A stretch of 7,059 bases of DNA from Pseudomonadota bacterium (GCA_018241165.1 JAFEEK010000472.1:1-7059), one strand, 5' to 3'. Shown: positions 1 to 6,068, counted from the first letter of the stretch. Translations and numbers: made by a program. The notes: generated by a model not told the origin, from the letters alone.

Positions 1-1038
1 AGTCCCGACTGGCGCCAGGCGAGCAGCGATCCCGATGCCAAGCCCGAGTGGCTGAACGGCTTGCTCGACCAGCTTGGCGAGAAGATCCTCGTCAACATCA
101 ACCGCGCCACCGACGTCAATCCGGTCAACTTGCTCGCATTGGCGATCCTGTCCACGCCCAAGCACGCGATGGCGGAAGCCGACCTGCTCGCCCAGCTCGA
201 CCTGGTCAAGGCGCTGCTCACGGCGATGCCGTATTCGGATCGCGTCACCGTGACGCCGCTGGCGCCGGCGGACATCATCGCCTATGGCGAGCGCATGGGC
301 TGGATCGGACGCGTCAAGCATCCGCTCGGAGACGTACTGACCTGCGACGGCCAGAACGCGGTGCTGCTCTCCTATTTCCGCAACAACGTGCTGCACCTGA
401 TCGCGGCTGCGGCGTGGGTGGCGTGCTGCTTCCTCAACAACCGGCGCATCGCGCGCGAGACGATCCTGCGTCTGGGGCGCATGATCTATCCGTTCATCCA
501 GGCCGAATTGTTTTTGCCGTGGGACGACGACGGCTTCGCGCAGCGCATGGATGCGATCATCGGATTCTTCGTCGAGCGCGGTCTGCTCGCGCACGTGGAC
601 GAAGGCCGCATCCTCGCGCGCGAACCCGGCCAGAGCGACAGCGCGTTCCAGTTGCGCACGATCGCGCACAGCATGCTGCAGGCGTTCGAGCGTTACTACA
701 TCGCGATCGCCGCGCTGGTACGCAATGGCCCGAACGCCTTGTCCGGGCCGGAACTGGAAAACCTGTGCACGCTGACCGCGCAACGTCTTTCGTTGCTGCA
801 CGAGCTGAACGCGCCGGAGTTCTTCGACAAATCCCTGTTCCGCGGCTTCATCCAGAAATTGCGCGAACGCCGCGTGATCTGGCCCGATCAAAACGGCAAA
901 CTCGAATTCGACGCCGCGCTGGAAGACATCGTGCGCGACGCGAAGGTGATCCTGTCGCGCGAAATCCGCCACGGCATCCTCAAGCTCACCCCGGAGCGGC
1001 GCGATGCACTGGCGGAGCCGGAAAAACCGGCCGCTTAA
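1..1038 (+). CDS. plsB: Glycerol-3-phosphate 1-O-acyltransferase PlsB, C-terminal part (5' truncated by window)
   Basis: PlsB is an inner-membrane-associated enzyme that acylates the sn-1 position of glycerol-3-phosphate from acyl-ACP or acyl-CoA, the first step of phospholipid synthesis. The frame is open from base 1 and gives 345 residues ending at TAA. The apparent TTG start at 61 is internal, because the residues before it (WRQASSD...PEWLNGLL) continue the family alignment. Recognisable PlsB C-terminal blocks are VNLLALAILSTPKHAM (near residue 41), AVLLSYFRNNVLHLI (near 120), IYPFIQAELFLPWD (near 162) and QRLSLLHELNAPEFFDK (near 261); the E. coli protein has close counterparts of each. 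The catalytic HX4D acyltransferase blocks lie in the missing N-terminal part, so activity cannot be judged here. E. coli PlsB is about 800 residues, so slightly less than half is present. The stop codon overlaps that of the convergent small gene on the other strand. Confidence 0.95.
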   Translation, partial: SPDWRQASSDPDAKPEWLNGLLDQLGEKILVNINRATDVNPVNLLALAILSTPKHAMAEADLLAQLDLVKALLTAMPYSDRVTVTPLAPADIIAYGERMGWIGRVKHPLGDVLTCDGQNAVLLSYFRNNVLHLIAAAAWVACCFLNNRRIARETILRLGRMIYPFIQAELFLPWDDDGFAQRMDAIIGFFVERGLLAHVDEGRILAREPGQSDSAFQLRTIAHSMLQAFERYYIAIAALVRNGPNALSGPELENLCTLTAQRLSLLHELNAPEFFDKSLFRGFIQKLRERRVIWPDQNGKLEFDAALEDIVRDAKVILSREIRHGILKLTPERRDALAEPEKPAA

Positions 1039-1238
1039 GCATCCAGATCGGGAATCAGCTTGCTCTCGAGTTTGGCGATCGCATCCTTGAGCAGCAGCTT
1101 GCGTTTCTTCAGGCGCTTGAGCTGCAATTCGTCGCAATGCGCATCGTCCGCGAGGCGGGCGATGGCCGTGTCCAGGTCGCGATGCGCGATGCGCAGCTCA
1201 ACCAGTTGCCGGGAGATGTCCGCCGATGCTTCGCTCAT
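1035..1238 (-). CDS. YdcH family (DUF465) small coiled-coil protein
   Basis: A 67-residue protein of the YdcH/DUF465 family, whose function is not firmly established. The signature is visible: an initial helix with VELRIAHRDLDTAIARL (residues 13-29), a short turn DDAHCDELQ, then a very basic second helix LKRLKKRKLLLKDAIAKLESKL (about 40-61). The whole molecule should be two amphipathic helices forming a hairpin or coiled coil. There are no membrane segments or signal peptide. The ATG start is the only one that preserves the family length. No clear Shine-Dalgarno precedes it, but a TAAACT hexamer lies only 6 bp upstream of the ATG (1245-1250 on the complementary strand), so a leaderless or very short-leader transcript is possible. 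The gene converges on plsB with a 4-bp overlap of stop codons. The family call is secure; the role is unknown. Confidence 0.88.
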   Translation of the reverse strand: MSEASADISRQLVELRIAHRDLDTAIARLADDAHCDELQLKRLKKRKLLLKDAIAKLESKLIPDLDA

Positions 1239-1297
1239 GAGGGCAGTTTAGAGGCTGCAACACAATGCTGCGAGGGTACTGACGAAAACTTAACGAT

Positions 1298-1322
1298 CCA
1301 CGACGGCACTGGCCCGTCGTGG
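1298..1322. promoter_or_regulatory. Perfect 9-7-9 inverted repeat, candidate operator of the desaturase gene
   Basis: CCACGACGG (1298-1306) and CCGTCGTGG (1314-1322) are perfect reverse complements separated by a 7-bp spacer. The repeat ends 11 bp before a good -10 hexamer (TATAGT, 1334-1339), so it covers the place where the -35 element should be, and no recognisable -35 is present. No T-tract follows, so it is not a terminator. Bacterial desaturase genes are commonly controlled by TetR-type repressors such as DesT. This half-site is not one I recognise as theirs, so the regulator is unknown. Confidence 0.45.
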
Positions 1323-1333
1323 CGGCGCTCACG

Positions 1334-1339
1334 TATAGT
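1334..1339 (+). promoter_or_regulatory. -10 element of the desaturase promoter
   Basis: TATAGT differs from the TATAAT consensus at one position. It would start transcription near 1346, giving a leader of about 20 nt that contains a G-rich ribosome-binding region (GGGGTAAG, 1355-1362) just before the ATG at 1366. The -35 region is poor and is occupied by the inverted repeat described at 1298-1322, consistent with regulated rather than constitutive initiation. Confidence 0.45.
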
Positions 1340-1365
1340 ACCCAGTCCTGCTGCGGGGTAAGTCC

Positions 1366-2571
1366 ATGTTCGATTCGATCCTCAATTTCCTCATCCACGG
1401 CATAACCCATGCATCTTGGGTGGCCAAGCTCGTGTATTTCCTGATTGTCACCCAGCTGACGATCTTCACCGTGACCTTGTACCTGCATCGCAGCCAGGCG
1501 CATCGCGGCGTGGATTTCCATCCGGTTCTCGCGCATTTCTTCCGCTTCTGGTCATGGATTTCCACCGGCATGGTGACAAAGGAATGGGTCGCCGTGCACC
1601 GCAAGCACCACGCCAAGTGCGAAACCGAGGAAGACCCGCACAGCCCGAAGATTTTTGGCATCAACACGGTGCTGTGGCAGGGCGTGGACCTGTATCGGGT
1701 CGCCGCCGGCAAACCGGAAGACATGGAAAAATACGGTCGCGGCACGCCGGACGACTGGCTCGAACGTCATTTTTACGGCGGACATCCCTACCTGGGCCCG
1801 ACCCTGATGTTCATCGTCAACATCCTGTTTTTCGGCGTGTGGGGCGTGGCGATTTCCGCATTGCAGATGGTCTGGATCCCGTTCTGGGCCGCCGGCGTGG
1901 TCAATGGCCTTGGCCACTGGTGGGGCTATCGCAATTTCGAAACCGCCGACATGGCGACCAATCTCACGCCGTGGGGTTTCTGGATCGGCGGCGAGGAGCT
2001 GCACAACAACCACCACGCGTTCCCGAGTTCGTCCAAGTTCGCCCTGCGCAAGTGGGAGTTCGATATCGGCTGGGCGGTTATCCGCGGCTGCGAGACGGTC
2101 GGTTTGGCCAAGGTCTTGCGCGTGGCGCCGTCGCTGGACGTGCGCGCGAACGTGCCGCTGCCGGACACGGAAACGATCAAGGCCCTGCTCAGCCACCGTT
2201 TCCAGGTGATGACGGATTATTTCAAGGGCGTGATCGCGCCGACCCTGCGCGAAGAAGCCGCGCACGCCGGCGCCACCATGAAAGCGTTGCCGCGCAAGCT
2301 GCGCCGTGCCCTGGCAAACGGCGGGCGCTGGCTGGACAGCGCCACGCAGACACGCATGCTCGAAGCCGTAAAACAACGGCCGCTCCTGGCCCAGGTCTGC
2401 GACTTCCGCGCGCGGCTGGCTGCCGTACTCGAACGCGGCAATGGCAGCGGCGAAGCGATGCTGGCGAACCTGCAGGAATGGTGTCGCGAGGCCGAGGCCA
2501 GCGGCATCCGCACCTTGCAGGATTTCGCCGTGCGCCTGCGCGGCTACGCGCTGGCGCCCGTGCGCGCGTAA
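1366..2571 (+). CDS. Membrane fatty-acid (acyl-CoA/acyl-lipid) desaturase, DesA-like
   Basis: A 401-residue di-iron membrane desaturase that would introduce a cis double bond, probably delta-9, into acyl chains using O2 and an electron donor. The three histidine boxes are intact: HRSQAH (41-46), HRKHH (78-82, followed by EEDPHSP) and HNNHH (213-217), plus the conserved GHWWGYRNF (183-191). Hydrophobic segments lie around 19-40, 52-70, 143-165 and 166-182, giving the usual arrangement with cytoplasmic His boxes. After the third box about 180 residues remain. The last 140 or so are a soluble, Arg/Ala-rich helical tail longer than in eukaryotic stearoyl-CoA desaturases; Pseudomonas DesA has, as I recall, a similar total length. 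The ATG at 1366 follows a G-rich ribosome-binding site and sits about 20 nt from a predicted start of transcription. The gene stands alone between its own promoter region and a strong terminator. The adjacent plsB gene would consume such acyl chains. Substrate form and regiochemistry are inferred from family only. Confidence 0.93.
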   Translation: MFDSILNFLIHGITHASWVAKLVYFLIVTQLTIFTVTLYLHRSQAHRGVDFHPVLAHFFRFWSWISTGMVTKEWVAVHRKHHAKCETEEDPHSPKIFGINTVLWQGVDLYRVAAGKPEDMEKYGRGTPDDWLERHFYGGHPYLGPTLMFIVNILFFGVWGVAISALQMVWIPFWAAGVVNGLGHWWGYRNFETADMATNLTPWGFWIGGEELHNNHHAFPSSSKFALRKWEFDIGWAVIRGCETVGLAKVLRVAPSLDVRANVPLPDTETIKALLSHRFQVMTDYFKGVIAPTLREEAAHAGATMKALPRKLRRALANGGRWLDSATQTRMLEAVKQRPLLAQVCDFRARLAAVLERGNGSGEAMLANLQEWCREAEASGIRTLQDFAVRLRGYALAPVRA

Positions 2572-2592
2572 CGCGCGCGACTCGTCGGCAAT

Positions 2593-2620
2593 AAAAAACC
2601 CGCCGATCGGCGGGTTTTTT
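2593..2620. terminator. Symmetric Rho-independent terminator, probably bidirectional
   Basis: The 28 bases form a perfect palindrome: six As, a CCCGCC/GGCGGG stem around GATC, and six Ts. It lies 21 bp after the desaturase stop codon. Because A- and T-tracts flank the stem symmetrically, the same element can terminate the + strand desaturase transcript and the - strand rpmB-rpmG transcript that converges on it. Confidence 0.9.
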
Positions 2621-2626
2621 GTTTTT

Positions 2627-2734
2627 CCTTCCCCCGCATGCGGGGGAAGGTGCCGAAGGCGGAAGGGGGCAATCGCGAAGCGTCTTCCAAAATTTCCCCT
2701 CACCCCAGCCCTCTCCCGCAGGCGGGAGAGGGGG
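2627..2734. repeat. Pair of REP-like palindromes (xanthomonad-type intergenic repeat)
   Basis: Two related units sit side by side. The first is a perfect 24-bp palindrome (2627-2650, half-site CCTTCCCCCGCA). The second is an 11-bp stem with a 2-nt loop (CCCTCTCCCGC at 2709-2719 with its complement at 2722-2732). Each unit is followed by a GGGGGCAA run, at 2665-2672 and 2730-2737. The text between them (CCCCTCACCCCAGCCCTCTC) is of a type I recall as widespread between genes in Xanthomonadaceae and relatives. There is no GTAG head tetranucleotide typical of RAYT-linked REPs and no transposase nearby. The element lies 3' of rpmG and 3' of the desaturase, a typical location for such repeats, and could stabilise 3' ends. 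Confidence 0.7.
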
Positions 2735-2740
2735 CAAAGA

Positions 2741-2905
2741 TCATTTGATCTTCGCTTCCTTGTAGATCACATGCTTGCGCACGACCGGATCGTATTTCTT
2801 CATCTCGATCTTGTCGGTCGTGGTCTTCTTGTTCTTGTCGGTGGTGTAGAAATGGCCGGTATCGGCCGAGGACACCATACGAATCTTGTCGCGCTTGGAT
2901 GCCAT
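2741..2905 (-). CDS. rpmG: 50S ribosomal protein L33
   Basis: A 54-residue basic protein starting [20 protein letters not shown] and ending [16 protein letters not shown], nearly the E. coli RpmG pattern in sequence and length. L33 is a component of the large ribosomal subunit near the E site. It is the zinc-free form: the two CxxC pairs of zinc-ribbon L33 paralogues are absent. The start at 2905 has a strong AAGGAG ribosome-binding site (complement of 2915-2920) that overlaps the rpmB stop codon, so the two genes are translated from one message with a 13-bp gap. The TGA stop lies 6 bp from the repeat region, and the symmetric terminator at 2593-2620 is the likely 3' end. The rpmB-rpmG pair is a common bacterial arrangement. 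Confidence 0.97.
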   Translation of the reverse strand: MASKRDKIRMVSSADTGHFYTTDKNKKTTTDKIEMKKYDPVVRKHVIYKEAKIK

Positions 2906-2918
2906 GGTTGAGTGCTCC

Positions 2919-3155
2919 TTAGACCTTTTCGCCCTTGCCGCGCAGTTCGGCGAGTACGGTCTCGATGCCGTTCTTGTCGATCGTGCGCAGGGCCTGGGTG
3001 GAAACGCGCAGTTTTACCCAGCGCTTTTCGCTCGGCACCCAGAAGCGGCGCTCGTGCAGGTTCGGCAGCCAGCGGCGCCGGGTTTTGTTGTTGGCATGCG
3101 ACACATTGTTGCCGGACTGTGCGCGCTTGCCGGTGACTTGGCAGACTTTGGCCAT
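2919..3155 (-). CDS. rpmB: 50S ribosomal protein L28
   Basis: A 78-residue ribosomal protein with the L28 hallmarks: [20 protein letters not shown] at the N-terminus, [18 protein letters not shown] (22-39), and [20 protein letters not shown] (47-66). The length equals that of E. coli RpmB. L28 belongs to the large subunit. The ATG at 3155 is preceded by GAGGAAGG (complement of 3160-3167) at good spacing. It is the first gene of the rpmB-rpmG pair, and the 111-bp gap upstream can fold into two hairpins. TAA overlaps the Shine-Dalgarno of rpmG, favouring coupled and balanced synthesis of the two proteins. Confidence 0.98.
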   Translation of the reverse strand: MAKVCQVTGKRAQSGNNVSHANNKTRRRWLPNLHERRFWVPSEKRWVKLRVSTQALRTIDKNGIETVLAELRGKGEKV

Positions 3156-3181
3156 CGGACCTTCCTCGATGATGAACGGTG

Positions 3182-3229
3182 CCGCCCTTGGCCAGGGCGG
3201 ATTCGGCCCCAGCTGGATCGCCGGGAATC
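3182..3229 (-). promoter_or_regulatory. Two adjacent hairpins in the rpmB leader
   Basis: On the - strand the rpmB leader contains a 5-bp plus 3-bp bulged stem (3200-3229, GATTC/GAATC with GGC/GCC inside). Directly after it comes a perfect 7-bp stem with a 5-nt loop (3182-3200, CCGCCCT/AGGGCGG), ending 26 nt before the start codon. No U-tract follows, so it is not an intrinsic terminator. A leader structure that senses a ribosomal protein is possible, but I recognise no known motif. Confidence 0.35.
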
Positions 3230-3252
3230 GCCACGGAGCCGCAGCGAGCCGC

Positions 3253-3258
3253 GTATTA
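3253..3258 (-). promoter_or_regulatory. Possible -10 element for rpmB-rpmG
   Basis: TAATAC (complement of 3253-3258) lies about 100 bp upstream of rpmB, between the stop of the preceding gene and the leader hairpins. It would give a leader of about 90 nt. No convincing -35 is seen at 16-18 bp, so read-through from the upstream oxidoreductase genes or another promoter is also possible. Confidence 0.25.
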
Positions 3259-3266
3259 GAGCAGAA

Positions 3267-4343
3267 TCAGTCGCTTACCGCAACCGCAGCGGAATCGATG
3301 AGGCGCACGCCCGGCAATTTGATCACGTAATCCGCGCCCATCAGCTGAGATGGGGTGAAATAGCCTCCAGCCGGCGGACTGGTGCGGGACAGCAGGGATT
3401 CGGCGATGCCGAGCGCGGCGGTCACGGTCAGGTCGTAGCCGTTCGGCGTTTGCAGTTCCAACCCGACCTGCTTGCCCGCCGCGTTGCGCACCTCGCCCCA
3501 GACATGGCAGCCGCTGTCGCGACGGCGCTGTTCGCTCGGACCAGGAGTCGCGGCCAGCACGCGCCGCTTCATGAAGTTCTGCACCGGGCGCAGCGCGAGC
3601 AGCGGTTGGATATGCCGCATCAAGCGCAGGCGCTGGATCGTCTTCGGCGGTACCGCCATGTAGGTCTCGATGTTCGGGATTCCGGTCGAAACGAACGCGG
3701 TATACACATCGCCCCAGGGAATCGTCATCGCCGTGCGTGGCTTGCCGTCGCGCAGGAATTCGCGCGCTTTCCACGCCAATGGAACCTGCTTCACCTCGCC
3801 GCCGATGCGCGCGCGGCCGCCGCGCGCCAGGCCTTCGACGCTGGTGATCGCTGTTCCCGGACTCGGGCCGCCGCCGGCTTCGAACGCGAGCACCAGCGAT
3901 GTCGCATCCGGCAATTGGCGCTTGAGCATTGCGGCAAGGCAATCGGTCGGCACGACGTCGAATCCCGAGCCCGGCAGTACGACCGTGCCCTGATGCTGTG
4001 CCCGGGAATGGGTGCGATGGCACAGCTCGAATACGTCGATCTCGCCGGTGATGTCGAGGTAGTGCGCGTTGACGTTGAGACAGGCGTCAAGCATCGGTGC
4101 GGCGGTCTTCGAGAATGGTCCGGCGCAATGCAGCACCACATTCACGCCATCGAGGTTGCGCGCGATCTCGGCCGGGTTGGAAAGCTCGAACACGCGGCGC
4201 GGCGCACCAAGTTCCTTGGCCAGTGCATCGAGGTCGTCGCGATTGCGTCCGGCCAGCAGGGGTTTCATGCCGCGGCGTGCGGCTTCGCGCGCGACAAGGC
4301 GACCGGTATAGCCGTTCGCGCCGTAGATGAGCAGGCGGCTCAT
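3267..4343 (-). CDS. Saccharopine dehydrogenase family NAD(P)-binding reductase (trans-acting enoyl reductase type)
   Basis: A 358-residue protein with an N-terminal Rossmann fold: LLIYGANGYTGR (4-15) is the dinucleotide-binding loop and AGRN (31-34) the end of strand two. VNVVLHCAGPFSKT (67-80), HYLDITGE (94-101) and PGSGFDVVPTDCLA (124-137) are hallmarks of the saccharopine dehydrogenase-like / SCCPDH-like group rather than of true lysine-pathway enzymes. Mycobacterial relatives act as trans-acting enoyl reductases on lipid intermediates, so a fatty-acyl or polyketide-like substrate is plausible but unproven. The ATG at 4343 has GGGAGG six bases upstream, inside the end of the preceding SDR gene, and overlaps its stop as ATGA. 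The two are therefore translationally coupled. No transmembrane segment or signal peptide is evident. Family assignment is strong; the reaction is unknown. Confidence 0.85.
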   Translation of the reverse strand: MSRLLIYGANGYTGRLVAREAARRGMKPLLAGRNRDDLDALAKELGAPRRVFELSNPAEIARNLDGVNVVLHCAGPFSKTAAPMLDACLNVNAHYLDITGEIDVFELCHRTHSRAQHQGTVVLPGSGFDVVPTDCLAAMLKRQLPDATSLVLAFEAGGGPSPGTAITSVEGLARGGRARIGGEVKQVPLAWKAREFLRDGKPRTAMTIPWGDVYTAFVSTGIPNIETYMAVPPKTIQRLRLMRHIQPLLALRPVQNFMKRRVLAATPGPSEQRRRDSGCHVWGEVRNAAGKQVGLELQTPNGYDLTVTAALGIAESLLSRTSPPAGGYFTPSQLMGADYVIKLPGVRLIDSAAVAVSD

Positions 4344-5143
4344 GGATTGCCTCCCGCCTTGCCGGCCATGGTGACGAGTTTGCGGAAGAACAATTCAGGC
4401 GCGAAACGCTTGATCCGCCAGCGACCGCGTTCGCCCTTCGTCGGCAGGATCAGGAACGTGCCGCGCAGGATTTCGCGAAAGACCGCTGCCGCGACATCGT
4501 CTGCGCTTTGCGTGGCCTTGGCCATGAATTTCTTCGCGGTCGCCTTGTCGGCCGCCGGCGCGCGCGCAGTGTCCATCAGATTGGTCTGGAAAAACGCCGG
4601 GCACACGACCGACACCTTGACGGCGCTGCCGGCCAGTTCCGCGCGCAGGGTTTCCGACAGCGAAATCACGCCGGCCTTGGCCGCCGAATAGGCGCCCATG
4701 CGCGGTGCGTTGGCAAAGCCGGCGAACGAGGCGATGTTGACGATGTGGCCGCTGCCTTGTTCGAGCAGCACCGGCAGAAAGGCATGGCAGCCGCGCACCA
4801 CGCCCATCAGGTCGATGTTCAAGGTCCAGCGCCAATCGTCGAGCGGAGTTTGCGCGACGCTGCCGGCGCTGGCGACGCCAGCATTGTTGACGACGACGTC
4901 GACGCCATCCCAGGCGGCGAGAATCTCGTCGTGCATGGCGTCCACCGAGGCGTCGCTGCCGACATCGACCTGCAACGCCATCGCGCCAACGCCGAACTCG
5001 CGCATCAGGCGCACGGTGTCCTGCGCGCGGTCGAGGCGGATATCCGCGCAGGCCACGCGCCAGCCGTGTTCGGCAAAACGGAACGCGAGCGCGCGGCCGA
5101 GTCCGCTGCCGGCGCCGGTAATGAGCACACGTTTCTGATCCAC
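4340..5143 (-). CDS. SDR family oxidoreductase (classical type, probably NAD(H)-preferring)
   Basis: A 267-residue classical short-chain dehydrogenase. Visible elements are the cofactor loop TGAGSGLG (9-16), an acidic residue after strand two (D34, suggesting NAD(H) preference), VDV (60-62, adenine pocket region), NNAG (86-89), N109, and the catalytic S139-Y152-K156 set (NIAS and YSAAK). The C-terminal tail after about 223 is basic and aromatic (RGRWRIKRFAPELFFRKL) and could lie on a membrane surface, fitting a lipophilic substrate. The start is GTG at 5143 with GGAG eight bases upstream; no in-frame ATG sits at a suitable place. It is the first gene of a coupled pair with the saccharopine-dehydrogenase-like reductase and diverges from the other SDR gene across 58 bp. 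Substrate unknown. Confidence 0.9.
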   Translation of the reverse strand: MDQKRVLITGAGSGLGRALAFRFAEHGWRVACADIRLDRAQDTVRLMREFGVGAMALQVDVGSDASVDAMHDEILAAWDGVDVVVNNAGVASAGSVAQTPLDDWRWTLNIDLMGVVRGCHAFLPVLLEQGSGHIVNIASFAGFANAPRMGAYSAAKAGVISLSETLRAELAGSAVKVSVVCPAFFQTNLMDTARAPAADKATAKKFMAKATQSADDVAAAVFREILRGTFLILPTKGERGRWRIKRFAPELFFRKLVTMAGKAGGNP

Positions 5144-5163
5144 GGGGCAATCTCCACGTTTGC

Positions 5164-5169
5164 TATGCT
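5164..5169 (+). promoter_or_regulatory. -10 element for the rightward SDR gene
   Basis: TATGCT lies 32 bp before the ATG at 5202 and would give a leader of about 26 nt containing the GAGGA ribosome-binding site. The -35 region is not convincing. It is the counterpart of the TACAAT element on the other strand. Confidence 0.35.
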
Positions 5170-5172
5170 CGG

Positions 5173-5178
5173 ATTGTA
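5173..5178 (-). promoter_or_regulatory. -10 element for the leftward SDR/reductase operon
   Basis: TACAAT (complement of 5173-5178) is one mismatch from consensus and gives a leader of about 23 nt before the GTG start at 5143. No clear -35 is present at the right distance. It lies within the 58-bp divergent region and 4 bp from the candidate -10 of the opposing gene, so the two promoters are likely to interfere or be co-regulated. Confidence 0.4.
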
Positions 5179-5201
5179 TTCCAGGCGCGAGGATCGCCGC
5201 G

Positions 5202-5966
5202 ATGCAACCCGAATCCCTTCATGATTTGCGCGGCAAGACGGCACTGGTGACTGGCGCGAGCCGCGGCATTGGCCTGGCGACCGCGCAATTGCTCGCACAA
5301 TGTGGCGCAAACGTGATCGTATCCAGTCGCCGGCAGGATGCCTGCGAGGCGGTCGCAGCGCAGATCGAATCCGACGGCGGCAAGGCCGTTGCGATTGCCG
5401 CACATATCGGCGAAGCGCAATCCATCGAAGCGCTGTTCGCGCAACTCGAACATCATGCGCTGCGGCCCGACATCCTGGTCAACAACGCTGCCGCCAATCC
5501 GTATTTCGGCCCCGTGCTGGAAATGCCGATGACGGCGTTCGACAAGACCGTCGCGGTCAATATCCGCGGATATTTCTACACTTCGCAACTTGCGGCGCGC
5601 GCGATGCGCGAACGCGGCGGTGCGATCGTCAACGTGGCTTCCGTCAACGGCCGCCGCGCCGCGCCCGGGCAGGCGGTGTACTCGATGACCAAGGCGGCGA
5701 TCCTGTCGATGACGGAGTCCTTCGCGCGTGAACTGGCGCCTTCCGGCATCCGCGTCAACGCGGTTCTGCCGGGACTGACCGAAACGAAATTCGCCAGTGC
5801 GCTGACCGGCAATCCGGAAATCCTCAAACCCCTGTTGCGCGCGATTCCTCTGGGACGCGCTGCGCAGCCCGAGGAAATCGCACCGATGATCGCGTTCCTG
5901 TGTTCACCCGCGGCGAGCTACATCACCGGCGCGAGTTTTGCCGTGGATGGTGGATATCTTTCGTGA
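5202..5966 (+). CDS. SDR family oxidoreductase (classical type, FabG/DHRS4-like, probably NADP(H))
   Basis: A 254-residue classical short-chain dehydrogenase. The cofactor loop is TGASRGIG (17-24). SSRR (41-44) after strand two has an arginine in place of the acidic residue, pointing to NADP(H). VNNAAANPYFGP (93-104) resembles DHRS4-type carbonyl reductases and their bacterial relatives. The catalytic residues are N120, S147, Y160 and K164, with PG at 189-190 and the C-terminal ITGASFAVDGGYLS typical of tetrameric SDRs. I chose the ATG at 5202 because GAGGA (5189-5193) lies eight bases upstream and the cofactor loop is then at the usual distance from the N-terminus; the frame stays open to a TTG at 5160, giving 14 unconserved extra residues. 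It probably reduces a keto group or oxidises a hydroxyl; the substrate is unknown. It is transcribed away from the other SDR gene. Confidence 0.92.
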   Translation: MQPESLHDLRGKTALVTGASRGIGLATAQLLAQCGANVIVSSRRQDACEAVAAQIESDGGKAVAIAAHIGEAQSIEALFAQLEHHALRPDILVNNAAANPYFGPVLEMPMTAFDKTVAVNIRGYFYTSQLAARAMRERGGAIVNVASVNGRRAAPGQAVYSMTKAAILSMTESFARELAPSGIRVNAVLPGLTETKFASALTGNPEILKPLLRAIPLGRAAQPEEIAPMIAFLCSPAASYITGASFAVDGGYLS

Positions 5967-5971
5967 AAAAT

Positions 5972-5989
5972 GCGGCCATGGATGGCCGC
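5972..5989 (+). terminator. Weak hairpin after the rightward SDR gene
   Basis: GCGGCCA and TGGCCGC form a perfect 7-bp stem with a TGGA loop five bases after the stop codon. A second hairpin (CGTGAT/ATCACG, 5992-6010) follows at once. There is no proper T-tract, so termination may be inefficient or Rho-assisted. These structures account for most of the gap before the polA-side terminator. Confidence 0.4.
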
Positions 5990-6031
5990 TTCGTGATTCT
6001 CGCGATCACGGACGATCGCAAAGGCACAGAC

Positions 6032-6068
6032 AAAAAAAGCCCCGAGAGTTAGGGGGGACTCTCGGGGC
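6032..6068 (-). terminator. Rho-independent terminator of the small RNA (and of polA read-through)
   Basis: On the - strand an 11-bp perfect stem (GCCCCGAGAGU / ACUCUCGGGGC, 6068-6058 and 6049-6039) with an 8-nt loop is followed by seven Us (6038-6032). It is the only strong terminator downstream of polA and works in the - direction only, since no T-tract follows it on the + strand. Confidence 0.93.

Noticed and set aside
48..1361. Long + strand open frame overlapping plsB and the YdcH gene
   Set aside because: It is a different frame of the plsB region with Arg/Ala/His-rich composition and no family resemblance. The overlapping PlsB frame is clearly coding.
1552..2703. Long - strand open frame opposite the desaturase
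   Set aside because: The desaturase with three intact His boxes occupies the other strand. The antisense frame runs through the terminator and repeat and shows no domain.
2737..2752. Inverted repeat AAGATCA/TGATCTT at the end of rpmG
   Set aside because: It covers the conserved last codons of L33 (KIK and stop), is short, and has no T-tract. It is most simply a coincidence of coding sequence.
2886..4691. Frame of about 600 codons on the + strand, opposite rpmB and two oxidoreductases
   Set aside because: It is antisense to three well-supported genes and has no ribosome-binding site or recognisable domain. Such open frames are expected opposite high-GC genes that avoid TTA, CTA and TCA codons.
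5160..5201. TTG start 14 codons upstream for the rightward SDR
   Set aside because: The extra residues are not SDR-like, the TTG lies at or before the candidate -10 element, and the ATG at 5202 has a well-spaced GAGGA.
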